Origin: Clostridia bacterium
GTDB lineage: Bacteria; Bacillota; Clostridia; Christensenellales; CAG-138
Direction: 5' to 3'
Assembly (NCBI GenBank): GCA_017394835.1
Contig: JAFPXD010000007.1
Span: 62,001-126,000 of the forward strand
Length of the DNA stretch: 64,000 nt
Under the pieces are notes generated by a model. The model worked only from the letters and a program-made list of their open reading frames with translations. It made no database searches and was not told the origin of the DNA. Position 1 is the first letter of the stretch. Each line of letters starts with the position of its first letter. Shown piece after piece: positions 15,924 to 24,835 of the stretch. A program made the position numbers and the translations under genes.

Positions 15924-17987
15924 TTATTGTAATAAGTACTGATCTATTTTCTCTATTACGTAGGTATTCCAATATTCGCATATCTCGCTGTCCATATAAT
16001 CTGCAAGCACCAGCCCTTTTGCTTTCATTTGGACCTTGTCGTCAAAATGCGGATCAGGGATTAAGGGCATTTCTTTTCCAATGCGATTTTTGTTTAGATG
16101 GCTTATTAGGCGGTTTAGAATAATGATAAGATTCGTATAGTTTTGTTCGTTAAGAATAAACGAATTACGGTCCTCTGTACTGAATGTAAACTCAGGCTTA
16201 CCGTTTGTAAGGTAGTCAGGAATTGAAGAGTAGTCAAGCGATATAATACTATACCCTTCCACTGCTCGAGTTGCCCATGCTGCGCCGCCTTCAAAAAGGC
16301 AGTACTGGCTTGCCTTTGAGTTCTTGGATGTAAAAAATAGAATATCCGTATTGGAATCGATGATCATACGCTTAATAATGTCTGCCAATGGAATAGTTGT
16401 AGTTATGTCTGTTCCATCAGAAGAATAAAATATTTCTGTTTTATCGGCATCCCGATCCCAAGTAGCGCCCTTATGACATAAATACTTTACAATGAAATCG
16501 GTAAATATTCTGTCCTTTGAGGAATGGGATATGAAGATTTTGTAAGAAGACTTTAGCGAATACTCTCCTTTTAACTTGTTTGAAATCACAAGACTCAACT
16601 CGTCGGCCTTCCCTTTAGAGATTCCTGCCGACAATAAATCGGCATGTGTTTCAGAAGCAAAATGCGTCTTCTTTGCAGATAGTATCCTATTGTCTTCTGA
16701 ATTTTTTATTTCATTAACTTTGTCGGCGACTTGTTGACGCAGGCTAATCAGTTGGCGGCATAGGCCTCTTGAGATTCTTCGGAGGATTACTATGCGATCA
16801 TCATCCACTGAAAAGTCTTGCCGATTTGCAGTTGTAATATCCTCCAAATCATTTTCGTCCAAAACATCAAAGGAGAGTTCGCCTTCAAGATAATTAGCAT
16901 AGGTTCCCACAAGATTAAGTCGAGATAGGAAAGAGTCGTTTGCGAGTTTATTGCGTATGTATATTCTTAGCCGATTTGGCGTATATATGTTGTTTCGTAT
17001 AAACCTCGAATCGTTATTTTTTGCAGTTGAGCTCTCAATCGATGAATGTATTCCTATCCACCCGCGTAGAGAATACTCTTTTTCTATTCCATTGATTTCT
17101 ATGCAACCATTAAGCGGGACTCTCGAGTTTGACTCCTTATCATATACCGTTTCAGGGAACGGTATGGTTTCCCGTGATAATTCGACCACTCTGTCTTCAT
17201 CTAAGGTGTTTTTGAACGGAATCTTATACGTCTCCTTTGTGCAATTAATATGAGAAGATGGAGAATACATGATGTGGCTCATGTTATCGAAAGCAACCTG
17301 CTTTTCGACCAGATCAAAGTATTCTATCCCTTTTTTGCAAAAGTCGCGATATTTCTCTTCGGAATCCACAAGCGCAAAATATAAGAACCTCGATTGCGCT
17401 TCAAACAAGAAATAATCAGAAAGCTTTCTCCGTAATCCAGCAATCGATCGTTCCCCGATTCTGCAAAGGTTTACATCAGGAAGTCTTATCATTGTTCCAT
17501 GGTCACCCTTAAGTTTGTCCCAGACAGGGCTGCAACAGTATGTTAACTTTGTTTGGTCGATTTGAAACAAGCTTGGGATATCATCATCTGTTTTATCTCT
17601 AACATCTACACTCCATGCCGAGAGTTTGCCTTGCTTAGAAGACACAATCTCATAAACATCCGACAAGTAAAGAGCGGCTAACTTGCCTATTCCCTTTCGA
17701 CCTGCTGAGGTATCGTTAGGATTATCAATTCTGCGGTTTCTTCCAATAACAACATATTTTTTCTCAAGATCCCCGGGATCCATTCCATAACCGTTATCGA
17801 TAATCTCAATTACGGCATGCTCCTTGTTGCGCATGTCAATAAACAAATACACACTTTCAGCTTCTGCATCAAATCCGTTTGCTATAAGCTCGGATAGCGC
17901 TGCCCATGGGTTTGAGTATTGTTGACGTCCAAACGTTTTTAAAGCATAATAATTCATTGTAAAAGGAATTGCGTGTATATCGTCCAT
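15924..17987 (-). CDS. GHKL ATPase-TIR fusion protein (MORC-like)
   Basis: 687 residues. The N-terminal GHKL ATPase has N box LSELIANGFDAEA (about 31-43), DNGYGM at 64-69 and GRKGIGKLAA at 96-105, all canonical. A TIR domain starts at about residue 482 with YKIFISHSSKD; Glu566 in SQYCLFEGG is where NAD-cleaving TIR domains hold the catalytic glutamate. This suggests an ATP-gated DNA sensor coupled to NAD depletion, which is inference. It is the last gene of the five-gene minus-strand operon, 16 bases after the PLD-helicase gene. Confidence 0.88.
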   Translation of the reverse strand: MDDIHAIPFTMNYYALKTFGRQQYSNPWAALSELIANGFDAEAESVYLFIDMRNKEHAVIEIIDNGYGMDPGDLEKKYVVIGRNRRIDNPNDTSAGRKGIGKLAALYLSDVYEIVSSKQGKLSAWSVDVRDKTDDDIPSLFQIDQTKLTYCCSPVWDKLKGDHGTMIRLPDVNLCRIGERSIAGLRRKLSDYFLFEAQSRFLYFALVDSEEKYRDFCKKGIEYFDLVEKQVAFDNMSHIMYSPSSHINCTKETYKIPFKNTLDEDRVVELSRETIPFPETVYDKESNSRVPLNGCIEINGIEKEYSLRGWIGIHSSIESSTAKNNDSRFIRNNIYTPNRLRIYIRNKLANDSFLSRLNLVGTYANYLEGELSFDVLDENDLEDITTANRQDFSVDDDRIVILRRISRGLCRQLISLRQQVADKVNEIKNSEDNRILSAKKTHFASETHADLLSAGISKGKADELSLVISNKLKGEYSLKSSYKIFISHSSKDRIFTDFIVKYLCHKGATWDRDADKTEIFYSSDGTDITTTIPLADIIKRMIIDSNTDILFFTSKNSKASQYCLFEGGAAWATRAVEGYSIISLDYSSIPDYLTNGKPEFTFSTEDRNSFILNEQNYTNLIIILNRLISHLNKNRIGKEMPLIPDPHFDDKVQMKAKGLVLADYMDSEICEYWNTYVIEKIDQYLLQ

Positions 17988-18003
17988 TCTGATGCCTCCT
18001 GTA

Positions 18004-21000
18004 TTAGTCGGATAAAAGCTTGTTCGTAACCTTTAAATACTTCGAAGGAATTGGATACTCCAGTTTCCATGTGATATTCATCGGTCGGCTTCCTTGGTGC
18101 TGGACATAATAGACCGGGCCTAAAAAGACAAACGGCTGCGGACCATAATCATCGGATTTTCTTTCACGCGCGAACAATAATGCGTATCCCGCGTTTTTAT
18201 GCCTGCTACGATAACGTTTTCCGGTGGGAGATTCTTCCGACGTAGTGCTTTGGCTCTGCCAATGGAACAACCATTGATTTATTGAATAGTCGTTATAGGC
18301 GGTCGTTGGCGAATAGTACTTATCCGCCTTGTTTAATGTCGTAAAGAATACATCGGTATCTTTATCGCGGAAGTAAGCGACGCCTTCTGATATAGTATAG
18401 TGCTCTATAAAATCAAGCGCCGCCAATATTTGCGCTCGTGTATATGTGCAATGCACTTCTAGGGGGCAAGGATACGATAGCGCTATTGGCGTTCCAATAA
18501 CGCTTATATGGTTATAACAGTATTCTAAGAGGCTCATAGCTTCTTCGAACAAATCAGAGCACGCCTTAAATCTTACGATTCCCTCAAGAATGGACGCGAA
18601 CCCATAGGAATCCATGGGCTTCTCCCAAACAGAAATGTAAAGCATTTTCCACATTAGCTGCTGTGTTTTGGTAAGAGAATCCCAGTTCAGAGTCTCGACG
18701 CGATCAATATTCTCTAGGATATACTTCAGCCATATTGCCGAATCCATTGTGCTAAGCCTATATAAGATTTTATAAGCGTTTTGAGACAGTTCGTTTGTAT
18801 CAAGCGGCTTATTGTTGGCTTCCGCGCAAAGGGAATAGAAAGTGCATTTCTTTCCATATATAAGCCTTGGATCTATATGATAATGTTCAAGGAAATTCCC
18901 CAAGGTTAAATCCAATCCGGTATCTTCAGTAAAGTACGCTATATGGGAGAGTATTCCAGCTTTTAGCCCGAACGATTTCCGAATATTATTGAGTATGTAT
19001 TCCTTTGCTTTTTTCTCAAGCTGAATATAGCAACCTTTTGGCGCGGAGATAAAGCCGTCTTTAACTTCACGCTGAACGCTTCTGGTCGTATGACTGAGAA
19101 GGGCGGCGAATTTCTCTTCAAAGTTGTATCGCTTATTTGCTTGACCTATGAAATCGAGCACGGTCAGGCATTCCTTGCCTTCCGCGAGGCGCAGACCGCG
19201 GCCAAGCTGCTGGAGAAATATTGTGAGCGATTCTGTGGGCCTTAGGAACAGAATCGTATTGACCTCCGGAATATCCACTCCCTCATTATAAATATCGACG
19301 ACGAAGATGAACCGCGCATCGCCGTTGACAAGGCGGGTTTTAGCTTCCTTCCTTTCCTCGTCGGGAGATTGCCCAATCAGGAACATGGAAGGAATGTTAT
19401 GCTTATTGAAATGATCGGCCATGAATTTCGCGTGCTCTATGCTCACGCAGAAGCCCAGGCCTTTGACGTCGTTAATATCGGTAACGTATTTCAGCAACGA
19501 GGCAATGACGAGATCGGCACGTCGCTCGGCTACGATTCCGGACAGGGTATAGATGCGAGACAGTTCGCCTTTATCATAACCGCCCGCCTGCCACTTAAGG
19601 GTATCGAGATCGACCGTATCCGTCACGCCGAAATACTGGAATGGGCTCAGGAGCTTGCGATCGATCGCCTCGGGAAGACGAATCTCCGCGGCAATACGGT
19701 TGTTGAAGTATTCGAGAACGCTCCTGCCATCCATTCGCTCCGGGGTAGCGGTAAGACCCAAAAGGATTGCGGGCTCATAGTATTTCAAAAGCTTTTGATA
19801 CGTGCGCGCGGCAGCATGATGGAACTCGTCGACTATTATGTAATCATAAAAATCGGGCGAGGTCTTCGTGGTAAAGTCTTGCGAGTTGAAGGTTTGTATC
19901 GATATGAAAAGGTTGTCGATGCTGTCGGGCTTATAGCTGCCTACAAACATCTCGCCGAAATTGGCATCCTTGAGAACCGCACGGAAGGTGTAGAGACTCT
20001 GGCGGAGTATCTCCTCCCTGTGGGCGACGAAAAGCAAACGGCAAGGCTTGCCGGGATTATTCTTTCTGAAGCGCTTATAGTCGAATGCGGAAATGACGGT
20101 TTTACCCGTGCCCGTAGCGGCGACGACAAGATTGCGATTATAGCCCCTTACGGTTCGCTCGGCGTCGAGCTTATCGAGTATTTCCTGCTGGTAGGAATAT
20201 GGCTGAACGTCGACAGTGTAATATTCCGGATTGCCGCTATCAAAATACTTTTCCGCGTTTAGCGCGCGAGAGAGGCGTTCGCGCTGTCCCTCATCGTAAT
20301 ACTCAAATTCGTTAGAGTTCCAGTAACTCTCAAAAGTCGCGGAGATTTTATCGATAGTCTCGGGCAAATCCTTTTTCGTTACTTTTACGTTCCACTCTAA
20401 CCCGCTGGATATCGCTACGCTGGAAAGGTTAGAAGAACCGACATATGCGGTTGTGAATTCTGAGTCGCGATAAAAGACATAAGTTTTTGCGTGCAGCCTA
20501 GTCCGCTTCGTATCATAACTAACCTTTATTTGAGTATTGCTAAGCTTTCGAAGCTCTTCAATTGCTTTAATATCGGTAGCGCCCATGTAAGACGTGGTGA
20601 TAATCCGAAGCTTTCCACCACGTTGAGTAAACGCGATCAGTTCGTCAATAAGAAGACGCAGGCCGCTCCATTTTATGAACGAAACCAGCATGTCGATCCT
20701 ATCCGCTGAAACGATCTCCTTTTTCAGCTCCGTGTACATCTGCGGCTCGTGCACGGCGCCTGTGAAGAGCGAACTCTGTGAGATGGAGGTCTCCGGACGG
20801 ACGATTTTTGCCTTTTCGTTGAGGGCAAATATGTTGTTTTTCTTATCGAACAAGGCGAGAAGTTGTTCCGCGCGTTCTGCGACGCTCATAGCGTCGAAGC
20901 TCTGCTCGTGGGTTTCCGCTTCTATCGTCGCAACGATTCGGTTAACCAATTCAACCTGCGAAGCGACGTCTCCGCCGTTGTCCTTCACATTCTGAAGGCC

Positions 21001-21150
21001 CTTTTCAACAATCTCCGCAACGTACTTCGACAACACCCGCGCTGCTTCAGCCCCGTCGATTGGCGCAGCATCAATAATCTTGTCCGAGCGGTTGAGCTCA
21101 TGATCAAGCGCCTTGCTGATTATCTGTTCATAAAGACCGTCGTGAAGCAT
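18004..21150 (-). CDS. PLD nuclease-DEAD/DEAH helicase, DUF3427 type
   Basis: 1048 residues. A phospholipase-D-like nuclease domain spans about 130-280, with His220-x-Lys222 in RLHAKTYVF and GSSN at 238-241. A superfamily-2 helicase follows: Walker A VAATGTGKT (Lys350), DEFHH from 441, VDIYNEGVDIPEVN and QQLGRGLR. The long C-terminus is DUF3427-like, a combination I know from mobile-element helicases. One PLD motif is present, so the active nuclease would be a dimer. It ends 9 bases (in minus orientation, begins) after the SNF2 gene. Likely role: DNA-translocating nuclease. Confidence 0.9.
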   Translation of the reverse strand: MLHDGLYEQIISKALDHELNRSDKIIDAAPIDGAEAARVLSKYVAEIVEKGLQNVKDNGGDVASQVELVNRIVATIEAETHEQSFDAMSVAERAEQLLALFDKKNNIFALNEKAKIVRPETSISQSSLFTGAVHEPQMYTELKKEIVSADRIDMLVSFIKWSGLRLLIDELIAFTQRGGKLRIITTSYMGATDIKAIEELRKLSNTQIKVSYDTKRTRLHAKTYVFYRDSEFTTAYVGSSNLSSVAISSGLEWNVKVTKKDLPETIDKISATFESYWNSNEFEYYDEGQRERLSRALNAEKYFDSGNPEYYTVDVQPYSYQQEILDKLDAERTVRGYNRNLVVAATGTGKTVISAFDYKRFRKNNPGKPCRLLFVAHREEILRQSLYTFRAVLKDANFGEMFVGSYKPDSIDNLFISIQTFNSQDFTTKTSPDFYDYIIVDEFHHAAARTYQKLLKYYEPAILLGLTATPERMDGRSVLEYFNNRIAAEIRLPEAIDRKLLSPFQYFGVTDTVDLDTLKWQAGGYDKGELSRIYTLSGIVAERRADLVIASLLKYVTDINDVKGLGFCVSIEHAKFMADHFNKHNIPSMFLIGQSPDEERKEAKTRLVNGDARFIFVVDIYNEGVDIPEVNTILFLRPTESLTIFLQQLGRGLRLAEGKECLTVLDFIGQANKRYNFEEKFAALLSHTTRSVQREVKDGFISAPKGCYIQLEKKAKEYILNNIRKSFGLKAGILSHIAYFTEDTGLDLTLGNFLEHYHIDPRLIYGKKCTFYSLCAEANNKPLDTNELSQNAYKILYRLSTMDSAIWLKYILENIDRVETLNWDSLTKTQQLMWKMLYISVWEKPMDSYGFASILEGIVRFKACSDLFEEAMSLLEYCYNHISVIGTPIALSYPCPLEVHCTYTRAQILAALDFIEHYTISEGVAYFRDKDTDVFFTTLNKADKYYSPTTAYNDYSINQWLFHWQSQSTTSEESPTGKRYRSRHKNAGYALLFARERKSDDYGPQPFVFLGPVYYVQHQGSRPMNITWKLEYPIPSKYLKVTNKLLSD

Positions 21151-21159
21151 GGAGACTCC

Positions 21160-24100
21160 TTATATGCCTTTTACGGTTATAATTCCATTTGCAATTAGCG
21201 TCGTATGAATGTCAGCCTGTGCAATCTGGGACTCTATCTCTGCGACCTTTTTTTTGTAGCGTTGTTCAGCATTGTCAAGCTCTGCGCTACGCATTTTGAC
21301 GATCCTTTCGTCATCCGCTTCGGCTATCTTTCGCTCAAGAACTAGTCGTCGATTTCTGAAATTATTCTTTAAGCTTTCAAGCTTATAAGAAGCGACTTGC
21401 CTAGTTGAATCGGCATGCTTTTTCTTTTCTGTCTGCCATATGGCAACATGTTTCTCTTCTAAAGCGGTCCAAGAATCATCATTTATTTCTGTGGGATAAT
21501 CAACCTCATTAGCCGTCAAGATGTACTCCGGCAGTTCATCAGATAGTTGTTGGTTTTCACATACCGTGACAAGTTTGAAGTTGGAACGTATTCCCACATA
21601 ATCCCATGCATAGATCGAGAACGGATAGTCTCCTGGGGCAACGTCATCAGAATAATATTCCAGATGAATGTATACCTGCTCGTTAGAAGTAAAGAATGCT
21701 GCAGCTTGCTTAACAAGAGGGTGCACGGGCGTAATAAAGAACGCGTTCCTGTAATTTTCTGCGGTTTCAGACTCAAATGTAATCTGATGATTTGGATCAT
21801 TGCCCTTAAGATACACTTCCCACATTCGCCGGAGACTGTTGCGGACTCCTCTTTGATTGCGAAGATCAGCAATAAGTTCTGCCCTCGCAGATGAATTGAG
21901 TCGGAGCGTCTTCAGCGAAGATTCGCCAAGTATGTAATTACCTTTGCCTAGCCGCTTTTCAAGATACATCTCAACTAAATGCTGGAGGCTCTTTGCCGTC
22001 AGGAATGGACTTTCAGCTTCACGGATCTCCTTGGATACCGTATAGTTGGAAAGATTAAATCCAAATAACTCTTTCTCTTCGCTCTCAAGGCGGTTCAATT
22101 CCTGTGCTTTTCTTATCTCGTTATCGGCCATTTGTTCAAGCTTGTCCCTGCGCTCAGCATCGGTAAGATTTGTATCCAAAGCGATCGCTTCGATCTGACT
22201 GCCGATCTCACCGAGGATCGCCTCGCACTCTCCAATACTTCCCTCGAAAAAGCCGATCCTGACGAGACAGCGATTGTAGATATCCGCGTCGACTGTGTCT
22301 CGGGTGATTACATTGTAAATATTCACCGCTTCACTCACTTGTCCGCGACGGTCTATTCGTCCTATACGCTGTTCAATGCGCATAGGATTCCAAGGAAGAT
22401 CATAATTAATCATTGTATCACAGAACTGATAATCGAGACCTTCTGAGCCGACTTCTGTAAACAATAATACATCTATAGCGTCCGGATCGGATTTGGGCAA
22501 TTCGAACCGCTGCCGCAACTCTAATCTATCATCATTCCTAACGCTTCCGTCAATTTGTGCTACACGGATTCCTGCGTTGAGCAACTTCTCCCTAACGTAA
22601 TGCAGCGTGTAAAGGAATGTGCTGAACAAGATTATTTTGTTATTCTCTTGCTTTTGCTTTTCATTTACTATTTCTAGAACACCGTCGAGTTTCGGATCGT
22701 TATCAGGAAGGTTGTCGGCAAGATGAAGCACAGTGTCAGCCATCGACTTGAAAGAATCCAAATTGACTTTATCCAGTTCTTCCTGATCCAACTCAAAATC
22801 TGGGTCTTCCAAAATCTGCTCAAATCTCTTTTCGATAATATCCCTGATATGAGGAGCAAGACCGAAGATACAGCTTGACGCCTGACGGCGGATGGTAGAC
22901 ATCATGAACTGAATGCCCCGTCCGTTGTGCAGAGTTGACAGCGCGGCCATTTCAAATCCGAGCAGAGCATCATGCAAGGCCCGTTGTTCAGGAGTGAAAT
23001 CGCTTTCGAGCGTATACGTTCTTCTTATGCAGAAATCCTGTATATCTTTTCTTCTTGTACGGGTCAGCATCATGTTAAAGCTATGAAGAGACTCAATATC
23101 GTTAATGAGGTTTACCCTTTCTTCGCGTGTGATCGTTTCTTTACTGAGCGCGGCGACAACCTTACCGTATGTAGGATCTTTGGCAATGACGCTTTCTCCC
23201 CATTGTGTCGAAAGGACTTTTTCAAGTTCGGCCAGTGCAAGTTTGTTCCAATTCTCCTGAGCGGATCGGACAAGATGCGAGCACTGAGAGATGTAAGGAT
23301 TCGGCCTTGCCATCATTTCAAAGCTTTGCTTATCTATCACAACATCCGGCCTCAAAAGATTTAACAAAGTAAATAGATCGTCATTTCCCGTCTGAAGAGG
23401 AGTTGCCGTGAGCATTATTACCGCATCTGCGTGTTCGCAGAAATAGTGAACGCATTTATAAGCGAAGGCTTTATCCTTCTCCATACTTCCGTTTCGGAGA
23501 TGATGCGCTTCGTCAATGATGATAAGATCGAAATGAGGAGCGGGATCCAGATCAACAAGGCCAAAGCACTTATGCCTTTTGTTTGAACTGCCATAATACG
23601 TTCTGGAATCCAAAATGGAATAGGGGACTATCGTTTTACTGAATCGCACAGGCCACAAACCGTCCCTGTCCGTATCCGAAATGATTTGTCTAAGCGTCGG
23701 GGCGTCAACGGCGACGAAGTCCTCGTCGAAACGCTTCATCTCGTTCTCCCATTTTCGGTCGGCCACGAGCGGTTTCGGGCAGATCACCATAATGTTTTCA
23801 AGATCCGAACGAGCCTGAAGCTCTTTGATGATCAGGCCGGCTTCAATGGTTTTACCAACGCCAACGCTATCGGCTATCAAAAGGCGGGGCTCGTCGGCCT
23901 TGATAAGCTTAAGCGCGGGCCTAAACTGATAAGGAACAAAATCAATCCTTGCGGAATTAAGCGAATAGAGGTTCGCCGAAGAAGGATTGTTGATCTGATA
24001 TGCCGACAAATAGCTCCGAAGAGTTTCCGTATCGACCCAGTTAATACTTTTCTCTTCTTGTACCGGAGCGATTTGGCCATCATAGAAAGTCTTTACGCCG

Positions 24101-24753
24101 CCGTCTACAAAAACGCAGAATTTTTTAGTGCTTCCAATGGAAGAAACAGAAAGAACAATTCCTCGGGATTCCGGATTCCCCACGATATAGACCATGCTGT
24201 TTTCTTTTATCAGCTCCCCATCTTGACTTACAGGTTGCGTCGTGGATTGATTGATTTCGGGAATCGTTAATGCGGGAGCATCTTCTTTATCCGGGTGAAG
24301 ATCGGGGCGTTCAACCGCTATCTTAAGTTGATTCAAGTCAACGAGAACGTCATCCTGCCCCATTCGATAAAAGAAGCGGGATAGCTTATCTATATCCGAT
24401 ACTATTGTGTCCTTGCCGGGCAGTTCAGCGCCGCAGTGCGCCCAGTTGTTCCTGACCCCGTACATGTCGCGGATGCTTTCGCGATCTGAATTTGGAAGAA
24501 ACGCATACCCCCTCATGACATACCATGATTTGTCGGCAATCCTGAGCAGCGCAGCCAGATCGAATTCATCAAGCCGGGTAATCTTCTTCTGGTTGAGGAT
24601 CTCTCGCTGTGTATAGCTCAAGTTGGATAAAACGCATTCTTCCCACCAATCCTGACCAGACTTTGGAAGCATATCGGAGAGCCATGCAGCCAAGGCTTTG
24701 GCAGCCTTATGCAAGTACTCATTCATTTGGGAAACAATAATCTCTTCTTTCAT
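21160..24753 (-). CDS. Swt1-like HEPN domain fused to SNF2/HepA-type helicase
   Basis: 1197 residues. The first about 130 residues end in the HEPN signature RNNWAH (101-106), close to the Swt1-type RNxWAH motif, a possible RNase centre. The SNF2 ATPase follows: Walker A DSVGVGKT (Lys301), IIIDEAHHLR (DEAH 414-417), LTATPLQTGNDD, and RIEQRIGRIDRRGQ (motif VI). The C-terminal third is helical. SNF2 proteins of this kind move on double-stranded DNA. Close spacing to the PLD-helicase gene (9 bases) argues for a shared complex. RNase activity of the HEPN part is inference from the motif. Confidence 0.88.
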   Translation of the reverse strand: MKEEIIVSQMNEYLHKAAKALAAWLSDMLPKSGQDWWEECVLSNLSYTQREILNQKKITRLDEFDLAALLRIADKSWYVMRGYAFLPNSDRESIRDMYGVRNNWAHCGAELPGKDTIVSDIDKLSRFFYRMGQDDVLVDLNQLKIAVERPDLHPDKEDAPALTIPEINQSTTQPVSQDGELIKENSMVYIVGNPESRGIVLSVSSIGSTKKFCVFVDGGVKTFYDGQIAPVQEEKSINWVDTETLRSYLSAYQINNPSSANLYSLNSARIDFVPYQFRPALKLIKADEPRLLIADSVGVGKTIEAGLIIKELQARSDLENIMVICPKPLVADRKWENEMKRFDEDFVAVDAPTLRQIISDTDRDGLWPVRFSKTIVPYSILDSRTYYGSSNKRHKCFGLVDLDPAPHFDLIIIDEAHHLRNGSMEKDKAFAYKCVHYFCEHADAVIMLTATPLQTGNDDLFTLLNLLRPDVVIDKQSFEMMARPNPYISQCSHLVRSAQENWNKLALAELEKVLSTQWGESVIAKDPTYGKVVAALSKETITREERVNLINDIESLHSFNMMLTRTRRKDIQDFCIRRTYTLESDFTPEQRALHDALLGFEMAALSTLHNGRGIQFMMSTIRRQASSCIFGLAPHIRDIIEKRFEQILEDPDFELDQEELDKVNLDSFKSMADTVLHLADNLPDNDPKLDGVLEIVNEKQKQENNKIILFSTFLYTLHYVREKLLNAGIRVAQIDGSVRNDDRLELRQRFELPKSDPDAIDVLLFTEVGSEGLDYQFCDTMINYDLPWNPMRIEQRIGRIDRRGQVSEAVNIYNVITRDTVDADIYNRCLVRIGFFEGSIGECEAILGEIGSQIEAIALDTNLTDAERRDKLEQMADNEIRKAQELNRLESEEKELFGFNLSNYTVSKEIREAESPFLTAKSLQHLVEMYLEKRLGKGNYILGESSLKTLRLNSSARAELIADLRNQRGVRNSLRRMWEVYLKGNDPNHQITFESETAENYRNAFFITPVHPLVKQAAAFFTSNEQVYIHLEYYSDDVAPGDYPFSIYAWDYVGIRSNFKLVTVCENQQLSDELPEYILTANEVDYPTEINDDSWTALEEKHVAIWQTEKKKHADSTRQVASYKLESLKNNFRNRRLVLERKIAEADDERIVKMRSAELDNAEQRYKKKVAEIESQIAQADIHTTLIANGIITVKGI

Positions 24754-24835
24754 AACTCACTCCAACACAAATCGTCAACATATTCTATCATCTTTGAAGC
24801 CGAATCTCAATCTCGGCTTCATTAGCTATCATTCT

